A stretch of DNA of 64,000 nt from Rallus limicola. Lineage: Eukaryota; Chordata; Aves; Gruiformes; Rallidae. Of this stretch, positions 37,564 through 50,987 are shown one piece after another; position 1 is the stretch's first letter; each line of letters begins with the position of its first letter. The position numbers and the translations under genes are program-made. The stretch lies in contig JAKCOZ010000009.1 of NCBI GenBank assembly GCA_022605955.1, positions 1,054,001 to 1,118,000 on the forward strand, read 5' to 3'. The notes under the pieces are model-generated. The model ran no database searches. It saw only the letters and a program-made list of their open reading frames with translations, and was not told the origin of the DNA.

Positions 37564-40157
37564 TGTCTTTTCTTTTTGTACCAGATGAACTCTACTTTAA
37601 CCTCTAACTTTTCAAGCTCAGGTTCTGTGCCCATGAATAGATCTGTTAAACCATATTCTCCAAAAAAGTCGTGAAGACCCAGCACTCCACCCTGGTAATA
37701 TGACAAAGACAGTGCATACTGTAAGGAGGCAGAAGCTTACTCTGTTTGAGTCACCCACTAAAATAATAATAATAAAAAAAAGAATATGGTAAATTCCAAG
37801 CAAACAATTCTGAGATGACTTTCTACGTTTGAGCCAGCCTGCTGATGAAAATCCTCGTTGCATGGCACTCCCTGTCCCTAGGCAGACATTTTAAACTTGT
37901 CACACATCAGAACGAAGCTCGTGCACCAGTTTTATTAGCTTCTTACAATATGCTTTGCCAAGAAATGTGAGACTCAAATAGCTATGTAAATTCATTAATC
38001 TCATAAAGCAATTAGTGTAAAATCCAGTGACTGCTAAATGATTCCAAATGAATTAGTTGCAACATAACATTTAATTTTCAGAAGTGTGTTCATTTATTTA
38101 TGTTACATGGCAATCTTTACAAGACAAATGCAAATATTTAGACCTTAATCCTGCAACTGCCACAAAAAGAAAAAGAGGGTTTTTTTCCCCTGTTATATCA
38201 AAGCTGAGAGACTGGTTTCTAAGGACCAGGTATCAAGCAACCCACAGTTAGGGAGAGGTTTCAAAAAAAGCTCAGCTGCTGTTTAGGCACTTCAGGGTGC
38301 TCCAGATTTTCATAATTCTTGAGAAGATACTAGCTGCACTTAGGCTAACTTGTTAGCACATTAAAATAACCAACCAACCAACCAAGAAGCCTGCTGGAAG
38401 CAGAGTTAACCATAAATGCACATCACTGGATGTGATGTTACTGTTCCACACATGTTCTCATCATTTCCATTCAGAAGAATTAAAATATAATTGCATTGTT
38501 CTCAAGCCAGAATACCTTTGGTATTAAAAAAAAAATTGGAGAAAACTCCTAGGCAATATATAACCCCATTTATTACACATTAAGTAGAAGGATAAAGGTT
38601 GAGCTTTATCTAGTATAAGATTTTACTCATCTTTTCTGGAGAAAACAGGTAGAAGGAACTGTTCTGTGATGCCTCTTTTCATTTAGAATGTTTATTTTCT
38701 TATTTCTTGAAAATTTTAGTTGTTACCTAATGCAATGATAGTCCTTTCTGAAGTGACACTGTGCCAAATTAACTATAAAGAAGGAATGAAGTATTCATTC
38801 AGCTATTACATTATTACATGGCTCTATTAAAATAAGAAAGCAATGGTTAAATCAAAAGTTCCTGTCTTTAGATTCAGCTGGTTGGAAACATATTACTAGT
38901 CAGATAATTAAGCATTAGTATGTTTATTTTCTGGCTAGTAATAAATTAGAACGGGCAGCAAATACAACCGAAGAAATAGCACAATATATTTTTTTGATTG
39001 TTTACATTCAAAAACTGAATAGGAAACTGCAAGAAGCTTCATTTTTTAAAAAAATACATTTTGCTCTTATGAAGCTTCCTCTGGGGTTGTTTCACAAACA
39101 CATATCATCTTTTGTCAATTAATTTCCCCTGAAAGTAAAACTGAACCGTACTGTGATTTCTTCCCTTTATATTCTTTTGAAGAAGCCCTTTCTTGTCTTG
39201 TGGTTATTGAATTGAGCTGAAAAGAGTACATTATGCACCAATCATGTTTTAACATCTAAAAGTACAGTTTACATTTATTTGCAAGCCTGGGAAGGTGAGG
39301 AAAAACAAAGCCAACATGCTTAAATTCTAAGATCTGTAAGCTTGTGACTTATTGTTTGAGAAATCGTTTCTGGCACTATTTAAATGAACACTTCATATTA
39401 GCTAGCTACATTGACGTGCTTCCCATTAAAAAAAATACATTAAATAAGCAAATAAAAAGAAGCAGGAAAAGCAGACACAAAGGTTACCCAGTTTTGTAAA
39501 CAGACTTTATAGATTATGGCTTCTGTAGTCTCCTCTAAGTAAACATGACAAGTTCTCTGCCCTTGCAGCCACTCTAACAAGAAAATCCAGTTTGTAAAAC
39601 ACTGAGTGGCTACACGGAGTTTTTCACTTCCAATATGTGCTTATGGTCTTCACCTTGCATCAGGAACAGCACAGCAAAGGAGCGTGCGGCGCCCGAATTG
39701 AATCAGGGAAGTTTCACCTGCAGGGCACACCGACATAAACCTTATCACTGGGGGAAGTAACTAACCCTTAGACTCGGACTACCACCTGACTTGGCACAGG
39801 CTCGGGGCTGTGGGCCAGGATTTGGGTGAGGCATGAAAATGGAAATTTACAGTAAAATATATGTACGGCAATTCTTGGAGGCAAATCTGGGAAGGAAAGA
39901 TGAAATTGTGTGCTTAAAAAGCTGATGAAAACAAAGTATCAGCAATAACCCGAAGGCTTAAAGTTTCATGGAGCTATTTCTTCCCTACCAGTGAGGTTTA
40001 CTGCCCTGGGGAAGATGGTTCTCTCTTTTTCTCTTCCTCTCTTCCTCTCTTTTCTCCACAGGAATATACAGCGGATAAAAATGACCTTCTCCACCATTTC
40101 AAGCTGGGGCTTTGCTTTAGGTCAGCATGCCTATGCAATTTTTCCTCTAATCATCTG

Positions 40158-41540
40158 TGATAGGTTGACCTTGGCTGGCTGCTCTCTCATTCCCCATCCT
40201 CAACAGGTTGGGGGAGAAATTGAGTTTAAAATGGTCATAAGGTGAGATAAAAACAGGGAGATCACTTACCAATTATCTTCATGGGTAACTGACTCAACTA
40301 GGGGAAAACAAATTTAATTGATAGTCAATTAAAGCAGTGTTGGTTAGTAAGAAACAAAGATAAATTTCTCCATCCAGCAGGGATGGAGAATAAGGAGCTA
40401 CAGTTAGTCCATAAATCTTTATCTCTGTCACTCCTCACACTTTTCCCTTGCTCCAACCTGTGTCCTCTCCATGAGCTGCAATCCCTCAGGATAAACCTAC
40501 TGTAGTGTGAGACCTCCACAGCACCCAGTTCCTGCCAGGCTCCTCTCCACAGACTCCAGGGAAGTACCTGCTCCACCATGGTCTCTCCCATGGGCTGCAG
40601 TGGAATCACAGAACGTTAGGACTTGGAAGGGACCTTTAGTCCCACCCCCCTGCCAGAGCAGGATCACCCAGACTAAATCCCACAGGAACACACCCAGGCA
40701 GGTTTGAATCTCTCCAGAGAAGGAGACTCCCCAGCCTCTCTGGGCAGCCTGTCCCAGGGCTCCATCACCCTCACAGTGACAAAGTTCCTCCTGACATTCA
40801 CATGGAACTTCCTCTGCCCCAGCTGCACCTGCTGCCCCTTGTCCTGTCACTGCCATCCCTGAGCAGAGTCTGGCTCCATCCTCCTGACTGTCCTAGTTGA
40901 GTCTGTTATAAATATTAATAAGGTGACCCCTCAGTCTCCTCTTCTCCAGGGTAAAGAGCCCCAGCTCCCTCAGCCTGTCCTCATAAGGAAGGTGTTCCAC
41001 TCCATCATCTTGGTGGCCCTGTGCTGGGCTCTTTCAAGTAGCTCCCTGTCCTTGAGCTGAGGAGCCCAGAACTGAAGACAATATTCCAGTTGTGGTCTCA
41101 CCAGGGCAGAGTAGAGGGGCAGAAGGACCTCCCATGGCCTAATACCCACACCCCTTTTAATACACCCCTGGATGCCATTGGCCTTCTTGGCCATGAGGGC
41201 ACGGTGCTGGCTCATGGTCATCCTGCTGTCCACCAGCACCCCCAGGTCCCTCTCCCCTATGCTGCTCTCCAACCTATACTGGTACCTGGGGTTATTCTTC
41301 CCTAGATGCCAGACCCTACACTTGTCCTTGATAAATCTCAGCTTCAGTGACTGAAAAATCTCCTCCTCCTCCTCCTATTCTGACTTTCATGTCCACAGGT
41401 TGTTTCTCACTTTATTTTCCTTCACTGCTCACTGCCTGTGCAAGCATTTCCCCCTTTCTGAAGTACTATTTTCACAGTATGACACCCCTGCACCCCCCCC
41501 CCCCACTGCAAAAACCTTGCCACTGACACCCAATACATCA
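40158..41540 (-). mobile_element. Long avian ERV LTR (family B), antisense, split by a CR1
   Basis: Recognised from memory as a long LTR-like repeat common in birds. On the plus strand it begins TGATAGGTTGACCTTGGCTG, runs through GTGAGATAAAAACAGGGAGA, ATCACTTACCAATTATCTTC and a GC-rich block of degenerate short repeats (CTGCTCCACCATGGTCTCTC, CATGGGCTGCAG) to 40602. A CR1 follows, and the LTR resumes at 41345-41540 with TCCTCCTCCTCCTATTC, a C run (41491-41504) and CAAAAACCTTGCCACTGACA, ending in CCAATACATCA. Terminal TG and CA fit an LTR. The sense strand is taken as minus because the copy at 63251 has a TATA-like ACATTTAA in that sense. No internal retroviral genes flank it. Confidence 0.75.
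40603..41344 (-). mobile_element. CR1 LINE, antisense, nested in LTR family B
   Basis: The longest CR1 copy in the window (~740 bp). Read on the minus strand it includes the C-terminal part of ORF2: the frame 41272-40970 gives [20 protein letters not shown], then [36 protein letters not shown] and [14 protein letters not shown], all hallmarks of the CR1 ORF2 tail beyond the reverse-transcriptase core. The frame then fails where the usual '[15 protein letters not shown]' should follow. The 3' UTR and the end (CTAACGTTCTGTGATTCC) are intact. Clean LTR sequence on both sides shows insertion after the LTR. CAGTG occurs at both edges (40598-40602 and 41345-41349) and may be a target-site duplication. 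No EN or RT domain is present, so it is inactive. Confidence 0.96.
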
Positions 41541-44500
41541 CTGACTCTAACTCTGTATCATATTACAGGCTCTGATAGGAGATTCTTTATCTTATCCACT
41601 TCTTAAGAAAAGAGTTATCTGAAGAATTAGCAATTTAGATGGCAAAAGTTGGAGGTTACAGCCATAATGAAGTTCTGGGGCCTGAGAGAGCAGCTAGAGG
41701 AATAAATTGAAGCTATTTGTACCTGGCAGAGCCTGGCATAGCTGGCAGTGAGGAGCAAAGGGAAGAAAAAAAGGTGTCTTGCAGATTAGATTAAATAATT
41801 CTGGAGAGATTTCTCTACCTGTTTTTCTATTAGTAGCAAAGTTATTTTTTAGAATGAATGGAAATGACTGAACTTCTGGGACTTACAAAAACTGCAAATT
41901 GTGAATTCATTTTAGACTTTTTTTTTTCTTGCTGATAAAGAAGTGTTTCATTGGATTGATAGTCAATACCTTTCTAAAAGAAGACAAATTGCATCTTTTA
42001 GGTTTTGTCCACATTAGCAAGATCAATTGATAGAGTGCCCCTCAAATCATCTGGAATTTACTCTGCATCACATGATTGATAGGGAGGCCAAAGCTGACTA
42101 AAGTAAAGCTAGCAACTTTTGAAAGTAAAGCCCTAACTGCCTGGAACTCAATCTTTGTGGTAGAAACCTGCCTCAGAGCTTTGTAGGCACAGATGATTTC
42201 AAACAGTGTATTTTATTGTGTGATGTACAACTGGTCCTGTTGCTATTGAGGTGTTTCAGGATGATTGGTGTGACAAGAAACAGCAGCTGTAAAATCAGTC
42301 TCAGTGTATCCATAGCACACACCTGCAACACCCATAAATTATAAATGTATTAGACAGGATGTAATTAATATATTTGGCTTCGGGGCAAATTAATAAGTCT
42401 ACTAAAATAATGCAACCAGTAGCAGCAAACAAGTACTTCATAGCATGGCTAGTAAATCCAGACACACTATTTACAGAAGCCTGAGCAATGTGATCAGCAG
42501 AGAGAGGAGACAGACACGTGATGAGAAGTTGCCAGACTAAGGAGAACGTGAGCATGAGGACTGCAAAAGGACAGAACATTCTGCCCAACAGATAAGCAGG
42601 ATGTCTGGCAAAACCAAACCACAAAATAATATGGGGAACAGATGACAGTCCCCTTTTGAAGGTTTGAGTAGCAGCATGAAAACATCACAAATGCAACAGA
42701 AAAAAACGAAGAAAGACTCGTGGTTGCTTCAAATTCTCTCATTGAAGGTATCTCAAGACCAAGCAATCTGACCTTGGTGATGAAGAACCACTGTGGGCTG
42801 TAGCCATCTGCACCAGCGCCATGGCAGTGTATGCTCTCTGTGATTTTTGAGGACTAACAGTGTTGCACTGGTAGAGTCAGGTGATACTGATAATGAAGGA
42901 ATTTCATGACATCAATAACTTTTTTCCCCATGTCAAAATGAGTTTATGGGTTTTCTAAACAGCCCCATCATGGTGACATCACCAACCAATGGGCATGGAC
43001 AGAAGGCAATATTTTGTTGGATGGCAAAGGTTATCTGACGTGGAGCAAAGACAGCTTGTGCGTTTGTAAGCTGGTTATCTTCCACACCTCACCCCACGAA
43101 GCTGCTCAGCAAACCTTTCCTCAGCCATGCCAGCAAACACAAAAACTTCCCTCTGAGAAGGCTGCCCAGGGGAAGTCTGAGCCCACTGTTCCAGGACACC
43201 ACCAGCATAAGTCTCATTAGTCAGTGCAGACCCGTGGCAGCAGGCTTTCATAAAAGGCCATAGTTGGGCTGATTCTTTAAAATGCAAGTTTCCAATGTCA
43301 CATACTTGATAAGTGGCTTCTCCCCACCCCAAAGTAATACACTGGATAAAAATACCCATTTGCCCAAACGGCTGCCATAATAAATAAATAATTAAAAGGA
43401 ATTGCTGGCAGCATCACACAAATTTAATTACAAAACTTTGAAAGGCAAGAAATAAACATACCCCCCGGATTAATTTTAGGTGGCTCCTTTCTAGTAGTGA
43501 TGACTTCTACGTTGCGTGCAATTCTTCTGCAAAGTGACTGACACATAATCAACTCTTGTTTTCCTAAACTGACAACACAAGGCCTTGGCATTACACACAA
43601 GATGAGTGTGTATGCACAAGGCACATCATGCATATATATATATATATAAAATAAAATAAAATATATATTTATATATATAAAAAATATGTTTAATGTGTAT
43701 GCATGTATGTATGTGTGGGCTGACAGAAAGACATCTTCCAAATGATTAAAAAAACCCTCTCATATTTAGATTCCAAAAGAAATCACAAACATTTTAAGAG
43801 CTCAGTGGAGTTGCATTGTAAGATACCATTGTGCACTTTGTAGTGTACACACTTACACCCTTTAGACTAGTACCATTTATAACATTTTTCTGTATCTGGT
43901 ATGTGCCAAAGGTTAATTTTGGATGATATATTCTTACTAAACTTTTAACAACGGCTTTTTTGTTTAGACAATCTTTCTAGAACTGTCAATGAATTTGTTA
44001 GAAAGTCCAACATATAAATGTCAGCTGTCAACGGGAGAAAATTGTATCCATGCCTAATTTGCTTCTATGTAAGTCACATAGAGTTTAAATGGGAAAACAT
44101 GAGAAAATAAAGTTCATTGAACTGAAGCCTCAAAAAGCCAGCATCAAACCTCACCAGCCTTGGTGACTGTGAAGCAGGGATCCTTAATTACAGCGCTGGG
44201 TGCACAGGGGATCGATCACTCCTCCCAGTGTGTGCCCCCATTAAAGCCATATTTCTCAAATTGATACAGATTAACTCTACATATGCATTGTAACTTCTAA
44301 GAAAAGGCAGGGTTATGCAAATAACTTCCAGGAAGTCATTTACATTAACTCTTCCCAGACTGAACATGGTCAGTGACACCCAGGGGGGCTCCTGGTGTCT
44401 TCAGGGATGAAGGCTGGACGTCTTCCTCTCAGTGAACTATTTACCTTTTCCCTCTGTGCCTGCTCTTTATGGTTTTCTCCAGAGTCTCAAAACCCCATTC

Positions 44501-47489
44501 CTGCACAAAATAGTTAGGAAACCCTTTTTATCTGAAAACAGGATAGATGCTGCCTCTTAATTGGTCGTTGGTCTCATTATTTATTACTTCCCTATCCTCT
44601 CTTTATCTTCAAGGCTGTTCCAGTGTTGTGGTTACATTTTGTAGCTGCTCTAAAAAAAAAAACCCAGCCCAAATGGCTACAGCCATACTCCACCAACATC
44701 CAAACCACACAAATACTTTTTATTCTCCTTATATTAAAGCTGTATTAATTAATTGTCTCTTAAGCTACATCTCTACCAATCTATCCAGGATTGTAGTCAA
44801 TCAGTGCCAAAGACAAAACACACTGAAGGCAGCAAAGAGTCTCTTGGATCTTGGAGAACAATTGGGTCAGAATATGAAGAGTGGAGAGGAACAAGCCCAT
44901 GTGGTACTAACAGCTGAGGGAGAACATCAACGTTCATCGAGCTTGATAGAGAAAGACATTACTTTCCCCTCCAGCTGTCCAACTTATGCACAGGATCATT
45001 GTGTACAGCTAGTGTGAAACAGTACACCAGTACCAAAGGCAATGTGTGTTATTAGTGAGACCTTATGGGCAAAGTTTTCTCTCTCTCTCCAGGGGCAGAT
45101 TTTTGGTGGCAAAATTGGGAGGTAGTGAGCGATAGAAAGCAAGTGACATTAATGTGATTAGAAGACTATTTTAACTTCATGCATTAGTCATAGTGATGCA
45201 TTAGGCAAACATTTTAATTCTGTAGAGGACTATATATTGGGAAATACAATATTTGAATCCGTGAGAAAGACATCACTGAAATAAACACAGGACAGATTGT
45301 CTTTCCATATGTTTCTCCTCAGTTTCCCCAAATATTTCAGGAGTCAACCAAACTTTAGCACATTTTAGCTTGTTTATCTTTAAATGCAAGAGTAATCTAG
45401 ACAGCAGGAGACATGTGTTCTTCAGTTAAAAATGAATATTGTGCATTTCTTGCAATTGAAATGTGCTATACAGCAGAGTAGTATGGTACTGCCTAGGATG
45501 ATAGTGTGGTATCTATTGATTGGGAAGGCTTACTTATTGGAATGTATTGTTTATAGATTATGCTAAATAGCACGTTGTTCATCACTGCTTCCCCATATAA
45601 ACTCCCTGACGTGCTGTCAACCTGAAGGTTGTAAAACGTCCATTTGGAATTGACATCAGCATTGGAAAACCACTTAATGAGTTTAAATTTGACAGCGAGA
45701 GGGAAATCCATGAAGGGAAATAGGTAGAGAATTAATTCAACCAGCCTTTTAAACAATCAGCTTTGCAAACAACTGATCTGCAAGATGCCAATATTATGCT
45801 TACACAATGCTTTCAATTTAACTTCATAGCAGCAATTATTCTTTCTTAACTCCCAGCAATTTCTGAATGAATAGTTGCAGTAATAATTCGTAGCAGCTTC
45901 TTTTCCTTGATAAGGTGGCAGAAGTTGTCATACAGAGTAACAGAACATGATTTTGCAGCTCAGGTGACTGAATATTGCCTTTCAGAACAGGGCTGCACTT
46001 TGGCAGGGAATGATTGCCATCAGACTGCACAAAGCTGGGTAGAAGCAGGTATGGTAGAGCAGGTGTCATGCAGCAATATGACTAGTTTCAGCCACTTAAT
46101 AGATTTTGGATACATGCAACAGAAAGGAAGAGAGAAAAATAAATTTCTGGAAATTTCAAAAAGTATCTGGAATTTGTAAAATCATACTCCATTTTACTTT
46201 GCAATGACTGCTAATCTGGTGGTAACTCCTCATTCAAAATAAGAGCTCTAAATCATGCAAGCCCTTGCAATTCCATTAATACTGTTTGAAATAAATAAAT
46301 AAAATGGAAAACAAGTAAAATCTAACTTATTTGACAGCCTAGCTGACTAGACTGAATAGCAAGATCATGCAAACTGCTACTTCTTTGTTCCAATTAAAGT
46401 GATTGATAGAGATTGAACAACTGAAAATGCACAAGACCTGGCAAAATCTAATTAGCTAAAACCAGAAAAAGAATTACACTAAGAGCAGATGTGGGCAAAT
46501 AATTGATTTAGTGGAAAAAAAGTGTGTTGTCTTGAAGAATGAGGATGGGCTTTGACCAAAGTAAATATTTTGATGATTTCTGGTGAAAGAAAAGATAAAA
46601 AGGTTCATTCACATAAAGCTGAAACAGATCCGACACTTTTTAAGGCCAAATTTTCCACATGTTTTTTCTTGCTTAAACTGAAATAAGGCATTCTGAAGGA
46701 AGCTGAGAAATTAATCTTGAAAATGTCATGAAAAAATATTAAAGGTAATACTGTCTGAGTATATAGAAACCGTACAAACCAAATGCTATCCACTCCATAG
46801 AGTGGATCATCAGAACACTCAGCATTATTGTCTGCAGGTTCCCATTGGGTTCTCAGTAACGTTACCTATTTTGAACATATACACAGATAAAGGTACTTTA
46901 TACTAGCTGTTACTTGAAATGGTCCTGCCTGGCCAAGGACAAAGGAATTCTGTAAGATACGTAAGCAACTTCAGAACATCTTCCCTTGAGAACTGGATTT
47001 TTCTTCTCACATCTCTTATGTTCAGTATCACGCTCATTTCAGAGGTTTATTGTGCAATATCTGAGAGACATTGTATTAAAAATAATGGGCTGCCTTCAGA
47101 ACCAATAGGAAAGGTTCCATTAATCAGAGGCACTCACTTAAGCATGTCGCCATCAGCACGGGAAATAAAATGAATTATCATTGTCCTGACTTCTAGCACA
47201 TATAACCACATGGTTCTGAAGATTAAACAAACCCCTCACATAACCACTTCAATAAAAAGAACGAACTTCTCCTATTCATATTAAGACATGGAGAGCAGTA
47301 TTGTAGGATATTAAAAGTCTGGAAAAAGGAGTGATTATAAATCTTGTCTGTTTTGAAGGCTACTATTGGCCAGACCCTTGGAGTGGGGTCCCATCATACC
47401 TTTATTTTAGGTGGTTGCTTTTGTTTCTCACAGTTGAAAACTTTTAAGATTTTCAGGCTTCAGAAATTAATTTTGATAGTTATATCAGA
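41541..47489. other. 6 kb AT-rich single-copy DNA
   Basis: No repeat family recognised apart from the AT tract at 43631-43686. The 156-codon frame at 44547-45017 has no recognisable domain and mixes low-complexity stretches. No RNA gene seen. Confidence 0.5.
43631..43686. repeat. (TA)n / AAAAT low-complexity tract
   Basis: TATATA runs flank ATAAA units. AT-only sequence of ~56 bases, with no fixed period throughout. Confidence 0.88.
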
Positions 47490-47660
47490 GGGAGCTCCAG
47501 TTTGAGCAGGGATGGGGTTGGAAAAGCTGAAGCATACCTGGAGCTGAATCTGGAAAGGGATGTGAAGGGCGAAAAGAAGGGCTTCTAGAGTTATATTAGC
47601 AGCCAAAGGAAGGTTAGGGAAAACATGATCTGCTGGTCAGTGGGGCAAGGAACCGTTCAG
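47490..47660 (+). mobile_element. CR1 LINE internal ORF2 fragment
   Basis: Unlike the other copies, this is an internal piece from between the endonuclease and reverse-transcriptase domains. GGTTGGAAAAGCTGAAGCAT, GAGCTGAATCTGGAAAGGGA and GGGCTTCTAGAGTTATATTA are the recognisable CR1 blocks. In frame it reads K-G-F-stop-S-Y-I-S-S-Q-R-K-V-R-E-N-M, which matches the CR1 'Y-I-S-S-K-R-K-T-R-E-N' motif apart from the stop. The element is broken at both ends and lacks the 3' terminus, so it was either cut by deletion or is the surviving core of a longer, decayed copy. Confidence 0.8.
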
Positions 47661-47999
47661 GGATTCTCCAAACCAAAATGATGTCATTATTCCTTGAAAG
47701 GAAATTTATTTTCTTCCTTCTTTAGCAAACACTGAGCTTGTATGAAATCACACCCAGCACCTAGACAATGAGCTAAACTTGTTTGAAGCAACTTGTGTCT
47801 TCTGGGAGAAGGTCTACGTCTTGCACTGCTCGTGGCCCGGTTTGATGCTTTATTGTCAAATCCTAATGTTGCTAAAATCATTAACACTGCCCTGATAATT
47901 ACTTCTTGACTCTTACAAAAGGCAGTTCCATTTTCACTTTTACCTTCTGTAAATGAGGACTAGAAAGCTTGCCTCATTTCCACCAGAACCCAGCCTAGG

Positions 48000-48057
48000 C
48001 TGTCAGAGACCGTTGGCTGCGTCTCCAGCAGCGTCCGCAGGACGGCAGGTCTGACAG
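48000..48057 (+). ncRNA. GC-rich imperfect hairpin, candidate pre-miRNA-like structure
   Basis: A 58-nt inverted repeat in a CpG-rich island-like spot. Pairing, from the base: CTGTCAGA (48000-48007) with TCTGACAG (48050-48057), 8 bp; a 2x4 internal loop; CCGT (48010-48013) with ACGG (48042-48045), 4 bp; a 3x1 loop; CTGCG (48017-48021) with CGCAG (48036-48040), 5 bp; and a 14-nt terminal loop. Arms of ~22 nt and a small loop resemble the upper stem of a microRNA precursor, but the structure is short for a full precursor and outside pairing was not seen. I do not recognise a known microRNA. Confidence 0.22.
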
Positions 48058-50987
48058 GTCACCCCCGCAGCAGCTCTGCTGCTCCCTGTCAGCTCACATA
48101 GCACAGGCAAAACTCAAACTGATAACAGCAAGAGTAGCTCAGCTGCTAGTCGCCACTAAAATTGGTAGCTGAATAAAATTCAGATAATGGGTTGTATCAG
48201 CATCGCATCCTGTTGACTAACAAACACTTAGCTTTTGATTTAGCTGCTGCAAGCTAGGTGAGCAGGAGGCATGCAGTTTAACAGGTCAGCACATGTTTTC
48301 TTTTTTATTGGTGGCTTCTTTCTTTTTTTTTTTTTTCTTTCCCAAGAAATCACAGTAAAAAGAGTGGACAGACAGAGATCAGTCCCACAGTTACAAGAAT
48401 AGCAAGGCATGGTATTCCTTTTGCTATTCCAGTATTTTCCCATCTTTTTTATTTTTCCCCAGTGTAAATTGGTATTTCCCAAACATGTAACAGATTCAGA
48501 AATTCATCTGAAATAAGAACCCATAAATTATGGTTTTAATATTTTCTTTTTTTTTTTAAGGCTCTTCAAATCTGAAAAAGTGAACTAGAAGACTGGATGG
48601 CATCTCCCCAAGGATTTATGCTAACCAGTTCTGTCTCATCAGCTAGTTAGCTTGAAGAATGTCTTTGTAGTATATTAACATGCCTATTTCTGTCTGTCTT
48701 GGTAAAAGAGGATAAAAAATATGCAAAATATTCTCACTGATGTTCTTCAGAGTTTAATAAATTACTAGAAAGCTTCTTTTCTTTTCCACAGTACTTGTTC
48801 ATGGACTCAATGTGCATGCTTATTCCTCCCTTGGTGGAAGGTACATGTGTCCTGTCTTGTAAATGGCCAGTTTTAGGCTTATTTGTAGGACAGCACGATG
48901 TTTCTTTCATGTGAAACCATAGGCTTCAATTGTAAATCTGTTTAGTTTGTCAGCACTTTCATGTAGAGAAAGAATATTTTTAAATGGGCAAGTGGCAGCA
49001 CCTGTCCAGGGAAGGAGAACATGGGGAAACCTGAGATCCAAGGGAGTCATTCTTCCCAGCTCATGAACCTGAAGTTTTTAACCCAGTAAAGAGTGTACCC
49101 ATCTAATCTGTGAGCAGCTAGCTTCTCTAGGAGGATGCTGTGGGAGGCAAAGGCTTTACTGAAGTAAATGAAATGAGCATGCACAATGACGGGGTTCAAT
49201 CAGTGTTGTTATATGCTTATTCTAGATTCTAGCAACAAATATCTTTTCAGTCAAGTGTTTTTAGCATCTAAAGCCCAAATCTTCTGGCTGTTGAGTATAC
49301 CCATAGAACTGAGTTCTATGGTGATGCTAAGGTGCATGAGTGCGAGGGTCACCACTGTGTAAATGGCCATGCCTGCTCTAAGCTCAGGAGAAAAAAAGTA
49401 TCTGCATTTTAAAAAAAAAAAAAATCCAACTTTTCAACTATACTTAAAAATAATTTTGACAACTTTTCACCCCATAATCCTTTCTTCACTTATCTTTCCA
49501 TTATATGCAGTTTGCTATACTCTCTGCCACTCAACAGAATCCAGATTTTATTTAAACTGATTCTGATTTATGTTAAAAATATGTTATTAGCTTGGTAATC
49601 TTTATGCAAGGCTTTCAAAACGCAAACAGAACTGTCCTCTGGGAAATATACTCAGCTGGCTTGGGGCTAAAATAGATTCCTTTATAATGTCAATAGGTGG
49701 CATGAGGGTGAATTCCTTACTGATCTGAGATGCACTGTATGATTGTATCATACCTACAACCATAATTTTAATGATAATTTATTATTACTGAGAAGGGGAA
49801 AAGGAGGTCAGATCTGTATATTGGTTCAGCAAGCATGTGCTGTTACTCATTCTCTTGCTCAGTTTTTGCAGAGATGATGGAGAGGAAAAATAAAGCACAA
49901 TGCATTCTCAAGGTTGCCAGGAGCAACTAATGCTTCCAAATTGGTATTCATGTTTTATTACATCTTAAATTTCAGCACCTTAAAAACAATAAAGGAAATT
50001 GCATTTTCACAAAGAATCTTCCTTGGGGGAATGTACTTCAAGTTTACTGTCTTTTTCCTGATGTCTTTGTCCGTGTATTATGAACTCCTTCTTTCAAAGA
50101 GAAAATATATATGTGTGTATGTTCACCTTATACATATGTGCAAAGTCAAGTACTTATAATTCCATGTTCCTGAAAGCTTAAAAATTTGATTCCTCTGAAA
50201 CATACACATGGAGTCACAGTACATCTTGTAGAGAAACCATATTTGTAAGCTTTCAGGAAGAAGGAATTCTCTCTTCACTTGTCTTTGTGCAGCCCACACG
50301 AAATGCAAGCTTGAAGCAAGGAGAACTGGACTGTAGAGGACTCTACTGAGGTAATGCTGAATCCCACAATAGCTTTTCCTTTTGGAGAACCAATTGGTTC
50401 TACTTGCAGGGCATCTCACTGCCTTTACCTGGAATCTGCATCCTTTTGGAGACATAACCAAGTGCTCCCCAGAGAGCAAGAGCCAGGGGAAGGGAAGAAA
50501 AAAGCATTTGTCCACTATTGTTATGAGACAGCTACACAGGTATTTTTAATGAAGAGATGTCAATAGCAATGAATTGCTTCAATGCAGATTCTATCAAATG
50601 AAAATACTATAGGGCAAACTCTTAACTCTAATTTGCTCATACTGTACATGCAGCTGTCACACTGCAATGAAGGATATTAGAGTGAGCACAAAAGAAATGG
50701 AAATGAATGGCTGTTTAAAAAAAGAAGTAATATCTTTGAAGTTCAGAATTACTTATCATTCGAGGGAGTTAATGCAATTTATATTGACTGTGGTAAGTTA
50801 TTAATGAGAATGCATTGATCAGAAAACTTTTATGTATTATGAGCATCAGAATAATTTTACTTCATAGAAGTAACGACTGTTTAAAAGGAAAGAGATCTTC
50901 AGGTGAATTCTAAAGAAAACATTCCTGTTTTTTTTACATGTTCTGTAGAGGACTCTGCTGAGGTAATGCACTTCAGTATATAACTTT

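Larger units (their letters stand above)
32141..40157. other. 8 kb mostly single-copy DNA
   Basis: No coding gene recognised. It holds the CTCF-like site at 33083-33098, a 25-bp duplication with an inverted repeat at 34758-34804, and microsatellites at 36208, 36771 and 37513. A pyrimidine-rich tract lies at 40019-40060. Confidence 0.5.

Noticed and set aside
39686..39710. GGCGCCCGAA followed by AATCAGGGA looks like a retroviral lysine-tRNA primer-binding site.
   Set aside because: A 6-7-base interruption splits the motif and no LTR terminus lies directly upstream, so a chance resemblance is more likely.
40970..41272. 100-codon frame with protein-like composition.
   Set aside because: It is the C-terminal part of a truncated CR1 ORF2, annotated as transposon and not as a host gene.
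44547..45017. 156-codon open frame.
   Set aside because: It has no recognisable family and includes a poly-A derived KKK stretch; no sign of coding constraint can be seen.
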